Source of the DNA: Phycisphaerae bacterium
Lineage (GTDB): Bacteria > Planctomycetota > Phycisphaerae > UBA1845 > UTPLA1
Length of the DNA: 47,216 nt
NCBI GenBank assembly: GCA_030593565.1
Contig: JAUVGW010000002.1
Location: 1 to 47,216, forward strand
Direction of reading: 5' to 3'
The notes beneath the pieces were generated by a model. It was given only the letters and a program-made list of their open reading frames with translations, searched no databases and had not been told where the DNA came from. Both the position numbers and the translations under genes were made by a program. Positions 18,450-27,173 of this stretch are shown piece by piece. Each line of letters starts with the position of its first letter. The first letter of the stretch is position 1.

Positions 18450-18859
18450 GTAGCGTCGGCCCCCCGTGGCCGACGTATCCGCAAGCGAACGCTGCCACAC
18501 AGTCAGCGCCGGCCATAGCAAAAGGGGGCAAGGGACCAGCGGACCGAGGGATTAACGCGCCAGCGCGAAGTCGTTTTGTTCCCCGGATTCCAGCCGCGGA
18601 GCGGCGACGGAATAAAGCCCAGGGCGAAGCGCAGCGAGCCCTGGGTCAACGTGCCAGACGATACGAGCCCCCGGATGGGGGCGACGGAACCTGGGGGACA
18701 CAGCGGCACGGGGCGAGTATTCCATTGTTGATAAACCGCGCGGCCTTCGGCCGCAACAAAAATGTGGCACAGACACGTAGCGTCGGCCCCCCGTGGCCGA
18801 CGTATCCGCAAGCGAACGCTGCCGCACAGCCAACGTCGGCCACGGGGGGCCGACGCTAC
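18450..18859. repeat. Mosaic of palindromic repeats, including GTAG-footed hairpins in direct and inverted orientation
   Basis: GTAGCGTCGGCCccccgtGGCCGACG at 18450-18475 and 18777-18802; inverted copy 18834-18859; shared ~65-bp direct repeat; further hairpins CCAGGGC..GCCCTGG and GCGGCCttcGGCCGC. Confidence 0.85.
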
Positions 18860-18907
18860 ACCGCCACGCTACGGTGTGGCACGGACAATAACCGGGAGGT
18901 TACTGTT

Positions 18908-20167
18908 TTGAAGAAGATGATTTCGATTCGCATGGTCTGTGTGCTCACAACCCTCGTCGCGCTGATGCACGGCTGTGTCGGCGGGCCGCCCGCGTTGAAG
19001 GTCAGCCGCATACGCTACAACGAGGCCATTCAGCAAACGAGAAAGGAGCAGATGTTGCTCAACCTCGTGCGGCTCCAGTATCGCGAGGAACCGTTGTTCC
19101 TGGATGTCGGCAGCGTCGCGGCACAGTTCATCTTCCGCGCGTCCGCCGATGCCGGCGCGACGATCACGGAAGGCCCATCCAAGAACCCCCTGCGGTTCGA
19201 CCTGGGCGCGGCCTACGGTTTCGAGGAACGGCCCACCATCACGCTGACGCCGCTTCACGGCAAGGACTTCGCCGAGCGCCTCCTGACGCCGATGAAGCTA
19301 GACCTGATCATGCTGCTTGGACGATCAGGATGGAGCATCGATCGGGTTCTGCGCCTGACCGTCCAGGGCATGAATGGTCTGGACAACGCATCGACTGCTT
19401 CCGGGCCCACGCCGACGGCACCACCCGAGTACGAGGATTTCGCCCACGTCTGCGAACTGCTGCGCGAGTTGCAGAAACAAGGCTTGCTGCAAATCGGATA
19501 CGAAAGCCGCCGGCGTGATGTCGCGGGGCCGTTGCCGATCGAGCAGGTCAGCCTCATCGACGTCGTGGATGCCGACGACAAAGGCTACGGCATTCGACAC
19601 GAAGCGGCCGATACCGGCGACGGCGTCGTCGTGACACGTTCCCGTCAGGTGCTGGTCTGGCACATTCCGCCCGATGCAGCCGATTCGGTTGAAGTGCGGG
19701 CAATCATCGAGTTGCTCGGCCTTGAACCGGGGCTGTCGAGTTATGAACTCCAACTCGGCGTGGCCGTAGGTTCCGGACCGGTCGCGCACGCGCGGCCCGG
19801 TGGACAGGGGCGGGAGGCGATCACGCTAACCACGCGTTCGTTGATGGGCACGCTGTTTTATCTGTCGCAATCGGTCGAGGCGCCGTACGAACATCACGAG
19901 AAAGGCCTCGTGACCACGACGGTCGACGTGAACGGAAACCCGTTCGACTGGACCAAGGTCACAGGAACCTTGATGCACATCCACAGCCGGCGCACGCCGC
20001 CGTGCGGCGCGGCCATCGACGTCAGGTTCAAGGGGCGCTACTACTACATCGACGACACTGATCTGACGTCGAAGTCAACGCTCGCCCTGCTTGGTCAGTT
20101 GTTCGCCCTGCAAGCCGGCGGCGCGGACAGCGTGTCACCCGTGTTGACCTTGCCGGTGGGGGGTTGA
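18908..20167 (+). CDS. Putative lipoprotein / hypothetical exported protein
   Basis: TTG start with GGGAGG RBS; LKKMISIRMVCVLTTLVALMHGCVGG signal/lipobox-like; otherwise unfamiliar. Confidence 0.65.
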   Translation: MKKMISIRMVCVLTTLVALMHGCVGGPPALKVSRIRYNEAIQQTRKEQMLLNLVRLQYREEPLFLDVGSVAAQFIFRASADAGATITEGPSKNPLRFDLGAAYGFEERPTITLTPLHGKDFAERLLTPMKLDLIMLLGRSGWSIDRVLRLTVQGMNGLDNASTASGPTPTAPPEYEDFAHVCELLRELQKQGLLQIGYESRRRDVAGPLPIEQVSLIDVVDADDKGYGIRHEAADTGDGVVVTRSRQVLVWHIPPDAADSVEVRAIIELLGLEPGLSSYELQLGVAVGSGPVAHARPGGQGREAITLTTRSLMGTLFYLSQSVEAPYEHHEKGLVTTTVDVNGNPFDWTKVTGTLMHIHSRRTPPCGAAIDVRFKGRYYYIDDTDLTSKSTLALLGQLFALQAGGADSVSPVLTLPVGG

Positions 20168-20231
20168 GGCCGGCCCATTCGCGACGTGATGCCGATGGCA
20201 ATATCAAGAACTGTGGCACCGGCGCCTCGGC

Positions 20232-20444
20232 GGGGGTGACACGGACAAGCGGGTGAGACAGGACAACGTTGATTCGGAGGGCGGTGTCTCATACAGGCAC
20301 CCGTCCGGCGAACCGGGAAACGGAGCTTGTCCGTGGGCGTTCAGCGCAAACCAATGGCAGCCGAACACGGACAAGGATCGCCGTTGAAGCCTGTTCGGTC
20401 GAATCGCAGCCTCCTCACGGGCGATCCTTGTCCGTGCCACACCT
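20232..20444. mobile_element. Two-hairpin MITE-like element, copy 1 (213 bp)
   Basis: CACGGACAAGC...GCTTGTCCGTG and CACGGACAAGGATCGCC...GGCGATCCTTGTCCGTG; same architecture as 26927-27136. Confidence 0.75.
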
Positions 20445-20536
20445 GCCGGTGGCGTCACAGGCGAGACGCCTGTGCCACTGTTTGATCGTCGCGACCCTGC
20501 GAACGGCCACCCCGCATGGTCCCGGCGACGCGGTCT

Positions 20537-23026
20537 TCACTCACCGCCAAGAACGTCCGTCATCCATGACAAGACCTTCCGCATCAGAACCTCGTAGCTG
20601 AAATGTTCGAGGGCCTGTTCGCGCATCGACGACGCGATGGTTCGGCGTTCCTCCGAATGCGACAGGAACCATTCCAGCCGCTCGACGAATTCCGCCTCCG
20701 TGCCAAACGTCACGCCCTCGAAATCCGGCCACAACTGCGACGCCAGCAGCACGGTGCCGTCCTCGTGAATCGCCCGCAGATTCGCGAAATGTGCCTCGCC
20801 CAATTCCACCGCCGCATCGGGATCGAGCCCGTTCATCCGGCGTAACGCCCGAAACGCCTTGTCCAACGGCGATGGCAGGTCCTTCCAGCCGACAAGCGCC
20901 GGCGGGTGCAGGTCGTTGGCCCGCACGAATTCATGGATCGCCCGCGAGACGCGATAACTGACATCTCCCGCGTGACGCCGGATCAGGAAGAAACCGCCCG
21001 CCGCCAAGCCATCCAGAACGCGCTGATGCAGGGCCGTATTACACCCCGCGTGCAGATTGACCGCAGCCCCGCGAAACGCCGTTCCCAACTCCGGCCCGTG
21101 CGACAGCGTTCCGCGCGCATATACCGCGAACCGCGGATGGTCGTTCCACCCGTTGCCGTACAGGTGAAAACGGTGCCCGCCGGCCTCCGCCCAGTTCGAC
21201 GCCCACTCGATCGTCTGATGACGCAGCAGACGGTCCACCATGATCCGAACGTAATTCCCGATCAGGTCGTGGCGAGCCTGCGCCTCAACCTGAATGCCCG
21301 TGGCCTGCTCCATCCGCTCGAGAAACGCGTCGAAACGCAAGCCCCCGTTGAGTTCGCCCCGCGTCGAGATCGCAGTCAGTTCATCGCGCATCGCGTCGAG
21401 CAGGCGGCGATCCTGATCGCCTCCACATCGCCGCCGCGCGGCTTCGTGGAACCGGTCCGGAGATTCCGATGAATGCGTCGCGTAGGCAACGTCACAGGCG
21501 AATCGTGCTGCGTCGCAGGCAAGCCGAGATGCCCCGCCAGCGGCGTCATCCGCTCGGACAGCCAGATGTGTCGTACCATCGGAACGACCGTCATCGATTT
21601 CCCCGCCGTCATCTGCAACAAAGGCCCCCGGATCGGTCGCCATCTCGCATGACAAGAACCGGGCCGCCGGGTATTCGCATCGCTCGACCAACTCACCGCG
21701 GGCAAAGCCCATGCAGAAATCCAACGGCCCCATCGACCGCCCGGACGCCGCGTCAAACAACCACGGCAGCCGATCTTGGATCCAGGTAAGAAACGGCACC
21801 TCCGCAATCAGGCCGACGGCCTGACTGGCGCGCGTGTGGTCGATCGCAACGACCAAGTCCGGCTCGAACGCCGCCACCGTCGCCAGCATCTTCTCGGGCG
21901 TCACACAACTGTGGTTGTTCGGCTCGATCAGCAAACGCGTCTCGCAGCCCAACGACGCGAAGGCCCGCAGCGCGTCACGCGTTGAATACTGAAGCACGGT
22001 CGTGAATAAACTGGTCAGGCCGAGCACGCGCAGCGGTTGATCTCCGCCCGCCAATGCCGAGGTAAACCGGCGACGCCAATACGCCGCATCCCTGTGCCGG
22101 TACTTTCCAGTCGCCTCGGCACGCACATCGTCCACGCGCTGACGAACCTGCTCCGTGATTTTTGCGAGGCACTGTTCCACCCGCCCCGCCAGGTTCGGGT
22201 CCCACGGTAACGGCCGAACTACCGTCTGCGGCAAGGCCGCCCAGTCGTCACCAGCCAGAAGGCACGCGAAGTTATCGTGGGCCGCCTCACCCACACAGAA
22301 TCTGACGCGATCGTCCGCGATCATCTCCCGCCAGTCATTCAGATGCAGCGCCACCGCAATCGCCGCCGGACTGGTCTCAATCAGGTAGATGATCGGACAT
22401 GCGCCATGTAACGTGCTACGCGTCGCCGCATACATGTGCGGCAAATCGTGACCAAGCCCGACGCCGTCGATCACGATCGGAGCCACGACCTTGTTCGCTA
22501 CCAGGGACGCGATCTCCTCGACTGCCTGCTGCGGCCGATGCTCGCCGAAACCGGGCCGCCATCCGCCGGCACCCTCCCAGCCGCGATCGAAGACCTGCCA
22601 CTGTTCCGTCGTCGTGCGGTGCAGTTCCAGGCGATCCCGTGCCCCCTGCCAGGCCAACAACATGTCGTCGGCCCAGTCATACCGCCCGCGCAAGGCCGCC
22701 AAGTTATCCTCAAACTGCGTCGAGTAACGGTCCCAGGACGCCAGTCCGTTGTTCCTGGGCGCATCCAATTCACGTAGCATGGCCGCGAATCCGTCGTCAG
22801 ACCGCATGACATCCGGAAAGCCCTCCGCGACACGTGCTGCACGATACAGCAGCCCCTGCTCCGCCAGCCGCCGGACGGCCAGCATCCGCAACTCGGCGTC
22901 GCCGGGCCATTCGGCCAACGCCCGATCCGCGATCGTCAGGAACGCCCCCACGTCGCCGTCACACCCCGTGGCGAACACAGTGTCACGGTCGAGCCCCGCC
23001 TCAACAACAGTCGCCTGCTCGGTCAT
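20537..23026 (-). CDS. CgeB-like glycosyltransferase, large protein
   Basis: 'DLVVAIDHTRASQAVGLIAEVPFLTWIQDRLPWLF', C-terminal 'NLHAGCNTALHQRVLDGLAAGGFFLIRR' characteristic of CgeB-type GT. Confidence 0.7.
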   Translation of the reverse strand: MTEQATVVEAGLDRDTVFATGCDGDVGAFLTIADRALAEWPGDAELRMLAVRRLAEQGLLYRAARVAEGFPDVMRSDDGFAAMLRELDAPRNNGLASWDRYSTQFEDNLAALRGRYDWADDMLLAWQGARDRLELHRTTTEQWQVFDRGWEGAGGWRPGFGEHRPQQAVEEIASLVANKVVAPIVIDGVGLGHDLPHMYAATRSTLHGACPIIYLIETSPAAIAVALHLNDWREMIADDRVRFCVGEAAHDNFACLLAGDDWAALPQTVVRPLPWDPNLAGRVEQCLAKITEQVRQRVDDVRAEATGKYRHRDAAYWRRRFTSALAGGDQPLRVLGLTSLFTTVLQYSTRDALRAFASLGCETRLLIEPNNHSCVTPEKMLATVAAFEPDLVVAIDHTRASQAVGLIAEVPFLTWIQDRLPWLFDAASGRSMGPLDFCMGFARGELVERCEYPAARFLSCEMATDPGAFVADDGGEIDDGRSDGTTHLAVRADDAAGGASRLACDAARFACDVAYATHSSESPDRFHEAARRRCGGDQDRRLLDAMRDELTAISTRGELNGGLRFDAFLERMEQATGIQVEAQARHDLIGNYVRIMVDRLLRHQTIEWASNWAEAGGHRFHLYGNGWNDHPRFAVYARGTLSHGPELGTAFRGAAVNLHAGCNTALHQRVLDGLAAGGFFLIRRHAGDVSYRVSRAIHEFVRANDLHPPALVGWKDLPSPLDKAFRALRRMNGLDPDAAVELGEAHFANLRAIHEDGTVLLASQLWPDFEGVTFGTEAEFVERLEWFLSHSEERRTIASSMREQALEHFSYEVLMRKVLSWMTDVLGGE

Positions 23027-23104
23027 TCGCCGTATCTCCGCAATCCTGTGCGACGGGCCTCCCCAAAGCGCGGAACCCGCGTCCAAGGCTGGATCAATTC
23101 CAGA

Positions 23105-23203
23105 CGTAGCGGCCGACGCCCCTGTACGTAGCGGCCGACGCCCCTGTCGGCCGAGAACGCCAATCACCTCCTATGTCCGACACGGGGGGCGGACGCTACA
23201 GTT
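23105..23203. repeat. GTAG-footed hairpin repeats (tandem partial + full + inverted relative)
   Basis: gtagcggccgacgcccctgta / cgtagCGGCCGACgcccctGTCGGCCGaga; inverted gtccgacacggggggcggacgctac. Confidence 0.75.
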
Positions 23204-23362
23204 GCAATAAATCCGCCATAATGCGTTATCGGAACCCCCAGACCGCCCCCTGAAGCCTGACACGCCATCCTGCCGATGCAATATCGGACGTAACTACAGA
23301 AACTGTGCGCGCCCTGCGACCGCGCCGATTCGTCAGCGGCCGGTGCGCCGCTGATCGGAACA

Positions 23363-24952
23363 GTGCCGATGCATGACCTGCCCATAACCATCTCGATGCC
23401 GCAAGGTGCTACCATCGGCGGTATCACGACCTGGGCCGTGCGACTGGCCGCCGGCGTCACGGACGCCGGCCGAACAGCCCGCCTGGTCGTGCATCGACCG
23501 TCAAATGATCTGCACGAGATGGACATCCAACACTGGCCCGGGATGTCCAAAATCGAGGTTGTGCGTGCCCCGACACTCGCCGATCCCGCCGACGTGCAAG
23601 CCTGCATCCGCGTGTATCGCGATCTGCTTCCCACGATTCTGCTGCCCAACGTCCTCGCGGAAAGCTACGCCATTGCCGCCGCGCTGGCGACCGCACACAG
23701 CGACGTCCTGCGCGTCCTCGGCTGGAACCATTCCGACAACCCGTACGACTATGCCACCCTCGCCTACTACGAGCCGATCATCCACAGCTTCATCGCAAAT
23801 ACGAGCCGGTGTGTGGAACAGCTCGGCCAACACGTCCCGACGCGGCAAGGCGACATCGCCCACATCCTTCACGGCGTCGCGATCCCGGCTGACACGCCGA
23901 GACCCCCGCTGGCCGGCCGACCAATCCGGCTAATGTACGCCGGGCGAATGGAACAGCTCGTCAAGCGTACAATGGACTTTATCACGCTCGCCGAGCTGCT
24001 GATCGACCTTAACGTCCAATTCGCCATGACCTTGATTGGCGACGGCCCACAGGCCGGGGACCTCGATCAGGCGATCATCGCCATGGCGGACCGCCTGCGA
24101 GCATCCGGCAGCAGCCTCGTGCGCGAGCCGCCGATCGCGCCGCATCACATGCCCAAACGTTGGCGCAGCGCGGACGTCGCGATCCTCGCGTCCGTGCATG
24201 AAGGTCTCAGTATGCAGATGCTCGAGACGATGGCCGCCGGCTGCGTGCCCGTCGTCAGCCGCGTCGCGAGCGGGACCGCCGAAATCGTGTCAGACGGCAA
24301 CAACGGATTCACGTTCCCCCCGGGCGACACCGAGGCCATGGCGGCACACATTGCCCGTCTGGCGAGCAATGAATCCACTCTGCGCGCGTGCGCGCGTGCC
24401 GCGCGGAAGACCATCGCCGACCGCTGCGACGAAGACCGATTTCTGTCGCGCGTCTTACAGGTGTTCGACGCAGCCGAGAACGAGCCAGGTCGGCCTTGGC
24501 CGACGCGACTGCCCATCGACATGAACGGTCAGGACCGATCATGCCGCGCGACCGTGCCGAGCGACGCCGCTGCGAAGCTGACCCGCCTACTTGATACCAT
24601 CGCCCGTCAGGCCGTAGGCCCGATCGCCATCTATGGCGGCGGCGGCCACACCATCGCACTCGGCGACATCTGGGCCGCCTCGCCAGTTGAGATCGTCGCC
24701 GTTGTGGACGACGATCCCGGTCGACATGGGCAACGCCTATGGGGCTGGCCGATCATGGACGCGGACAGCCTGCTCGCGACAAGTGCGAAGTCCGTGGTCA
24801 TCAGCTCGTGGATGCACGAGGAGGCGATCTGGAATCGCACGCGCGCCCTTGCAACCGGTGGGCTCCGTGTATTCCGGCTATACGGCAGGCAAACAGCGCG
24901 CGATACGCCCGTACCCGTGGCGAGTGCGACATGGAAAATGAGCGCAACGTGA
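23363..24952 (+). CDS. Glycosyltransferase family 4-like with C-terminal PglD-N-like domain
   Basis: RLMYAGRMEQLVKRTMDFITLAELL, 'ASVHEGLSMQMLETMAAGCVPVVSRVASGTAEIVSDGNNGF'; C-terminal GGGGHTIALGDIWAASPVEIVAVVDDDPGRHGQRLWGWPIMDADSL. Confidence 0.82.
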   Translation: MPMHDLPITISMPQGATIGGITTWAVRLAAGVTDAGRTARLVVHRPSNDLHEMDIQHWPGMSKIEVVRAPTLADPADVQACIRVYRDLLPTILLPNVLAESYAIAAALATAHSDVLRVLGWNHSDNPYDYATLAYYEPIIHSFIANTSRCVEQLGQHVPTRQGDIAHILHGVAIPADTPRPPLAGRPIRLMYAGRMEQLVKRTMDFITLAELLIDLNVQFAMTLIGDGPQAGDLDQAIIAMADRLRASGSSLVREPPIAPHHMPKRWRSADVAILASVHEGLSMQMLETMAAGCVPVVSRVASGTAEIVSDGNNGFTFPPGDTEAMAAHIARLASNESTLRACARAARKTIADRCDEDRFLSRVLQVFDAAENEPGRPWPTRLPIDMNGQDRSCRATVPSDAAAKLTRLLDTIARQAVGPIAIYGGGGHTIALGDIWAASPVEIVAVVDDDPGRHGQRLWGWPIMDADSLLATSAKSVVISSWMHEEAIWNRTRALATGGLRVFRLYGRQTARDTPVPVASATWKMSAT

Positions 24953-25974
24953 ACGACGAGACCGCAATCAAGGATGTATCACGACCGCTGATCGACGCGC
25001 TCATCACAGTGCTCGTCTGGGACGCCCACGAAGCCACCGCGTGCTTGTGCGAATGTTTGAAACAACATATGTCGTCCCGAGCCCCCTGGCGACTGCTGAT
25101 CTTGGATCAAGGTTCCGCCGAACCCACGGCGAGCCTGCTGTCACGATTCGCGCAAAACATGGCCCCCAACATCATCCTTGACCGCCTGGGCCACAACATC
25201 GGCTACCCGGCGGGGCATAATCGGCTACACCGAATCGGACATGCACGCTTCGACAGCCGCTACCTGATCACGATCAACAGCGACGTCGTCTTCGATGATC
25301 CCCGTTGGCCGGACACGCTCGTGGATTTCATGGATGCCCACCCCGACGTCGGCATCGCCGGACCGACGGGCGTCATTTATGAACGAACCCCACCCCGCCG
25401 ACTCGGCTGGTGCCGTCTGTCAACGCCCGACGAGATCCGCCATGGCCAATTTGATTCCGTCTCCGGTTCCGTCTGCATCATGCGCCAGGCGATGATCGAC
25501 GCAATCGGCCTGTTCGACGAGGCGTTCACGCCGGGCTACTACGAAGACACCGACCTGACGTTTCGCGCCCGCGCGACAGGCTGGCGAATCGCCCTATGCG
25601 ACATCGCCCACCGGCACCAGGACCTCGGCCCAGAACAGTCAACGTCCCAACTCAAACGCGACCAACTGGCAGCGCACTACGGCAACTTCCAAAAACGCAA
25701 CCGCAATCTGTTCGTCGAACGATGGTTGACGGGACGCGCGCCTACGATCGATCGCAACACGATCCGACGGCAATTTCCAGCCGTCTATCTCCCGCAGGAA
25801 GGCACGGGAAAACGGCGGGGTGGCATGGACAACCGACGGGGCGACATGGATAACCAACGGGGTGGCATGGGTAAACGGAGCCGCCAACGGCGGCGGAGTT
25901 TACCCGTGGGCATCGATCCGAGTCTGTGCCCGCAGGCAATAAACGACTCGCCTCCGGAGGGTGCCACATGCTAG
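24931..25974 (+). CDS. Glycosyltransferase family 2
   Basis: LDRLGHNIGYPAGHNRLHRIGH, 'YLITINSDVVFDDPRW', 'GLFDEAFTPGYYEDTDLTFRARATGWRIALCDIAHRHQ'. Confidence 0.87.
   Translation: MENERNVNDETAIKDVSRPLIDALITVLVWDAHEATACLCECLKQHMSSRAPWRLLILDQGSAEPTASLLSRFAQNMAPNIILDRLGHNIGYPAGHNRLHRIGHARFDSRYLITINSDVVFDDPRWPDTLVDFMDAHPDVGIAGPTGVIYERTPPRRLGWCRLSTPDEIRHGQFDSVSGSVCIMRQAMIDAIGLFDEAFTPGYYEDTDLTFRARATGWRIALCDIAHRHQDLGPEQSTSQLKRDQLAAHYGNFQKRNRNLFVERWLTGRAPTIDRNTIRRQFPAVYLPQEGTGKRRGGMDNRRGDMDNQRGGMGKRSRQRRRSLPVGIDPSLCPQAINDSPPEGATC
25816..25905 (+). repeat. 21-bp tandem repeat (3 units) plus palindrome in 3' end of GT2 gene
   Basis: cggggtggcatggacaaccga x3 variants; GGGTAAACggaGCCGCCaacGGCGGCggaGTTTACCC at 25869-25905. 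Confidence 0.85.
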
Positions 25975-26873
25975 GCAACCGCCGATTGATCTCGATTCTC
26001 GGCCTATCCAAAGGCGGCACCAACCACCTGGCACAATGCGTCCACGCCTGTCAGGACGTTGTCGGCCTGACAGAAAGCGCAAGCCGCCTGATGCACCCAA
26101 CCCGCGACGACCACCGACAGATCCTGACGCCCGAAGCCGTCCAGGCGGGCGTCCTGAAACCGACCAAGCCGTTCGGCCAAGTCGGCATCGTTTCCGTCAA
26201 CAAGATCAACTACACGCTGGTGGCGTACCCCGAAGCATGGGCACAATTCCTTGCGAACGACGACAACAGCAGCACGGTCGTGCTGCTGCGAAATCCGATG
26301 ATGGTCCATCGCAGCCGAACGCGGTACGTGAATACCACCAAACCGCAGCGAACCGCATGGCTCAACGCGCACAAACTCGCACGCGAGATCCTCGAATTGC
26401 TGGCGATGACGTGGCGGCTCCCGAATGCCGTGATCGCCTTCCACGAGCATGGCCTGACCGATCATTACCGCGACCTGCTGGTCAACCGGCTGGGCCTCGA
26501 CCCCTCCGCTGCCGTCCAACCCGACCGGTGCCAGACCTGTGGCACCGCGCTCGATCAACGGCGTCGATCGCGCGACGACCCGAGTGCGTGGCTGTTCTGT
26601 CCGACATGCGAGCGATTCATCGAAGGCGAAGGCAGCTACAACTACTTGCGAAAGGAAGACGACCTGAACGCGTACAGGGCACAGGAGGCCGATGCTCGTA
26701 GCGACGATCTGATCAAGATCCTGCGCGACGCGGTCGGCGACACGCCGACCGACCTGTTCCTCGATGGCGCGCATTGGTCAAACGATGGCCCCGACGCACT
26801 GCGGACAGCCCTGGACGGCGACGCGGACCGTTGGCGGTCCGTCCCATTGAACGAAATACTGTATCCTTATTGA
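25968..26873 (+). CDS. Sulfotransferase-like P-loop protein with CxxC...CxxC zinc-ribbon insertion
   Basis: MLGNRRLISILGLSKGGTNHLAQCVHA (PAPS/P-loop-like start), CQTCGTAL...FCPTCERF. Confidence 0.55.
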   Translation: MLGNRRLISILGLSKGGTNHLAQCVHACQDVVGLTESASRLMHPTRDDHRQILTPEAVQAGVLKPTKPFGQVGIVSVNKINYTLVAYPEAWAQFLANDDNSSTVVLLRNPMMVHRSRTRYVNTTKPQRTAWLNAHKLAREILELLAMTWRLPNAVIAFHEHGLTDHYRDLLVNRLGLDPSAAVQPDRCQTCGTALDQRRRSRDDPSAWLFCPTCERFIEGEGSYNYLRKEDDLNAYRAQEADARSDDLIKILRDAVGDTPTDLFLDGAHWSNDGPDALRTALDGDADRWRSVPLNEILYPY

Positions 26874-26926
26874 CGCGAAATGCCCGGATCCGCCGATCCC
26901 GATAACGTACGTATGTAGTGTTCCCC

Positions 26927-27136
26927 AGGTGTGGCACGGACAAGCGTGAAAGACAAGGTGGTGTTGGCTCGGAAGGCAGCGCCATGGCGATAGCAAGTGC
27001 CACCATTCGAACAACGAAGCTTGTCCGTGGGTGTTCCATACAACCAACGGCAGCGAAACACGGACAAGGATCGCCCCTGATGCGTTTCGGTTCAATAAAG
27101 GTCTCCTCGCGGGCGATCCTTGTCCGTGCCACACCT
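26927..27136. mobile_element. Two-hairpin MITE-like element, copy 2 (210 bp)
   Basis: Perfect 18-bp terminal inverted repeats AGGTGTGGCACGGACAAG / CTTGTCCGTGCCACACCT; internal hairpins as in copy 1. Confidence 0.82.
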
Positions 27137-27173
27137 ATCGCTGAACACGTACGCAATCGGCGAACCACGATCA

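Noticed and set aside
17104-18531. 475-aa minus-strand ORF
   Set aside because: Antisense to the MscS channel gene; Asp/Arg/His-rich shadow composition.
18131-18907. N-terminal extension of the 678-aa ORF before the lipoprotein
   Set aside because: Runs out of frame through the MscS gene end and palindromic repeats; true start placed at TTG 18908 (or ATG 18917).
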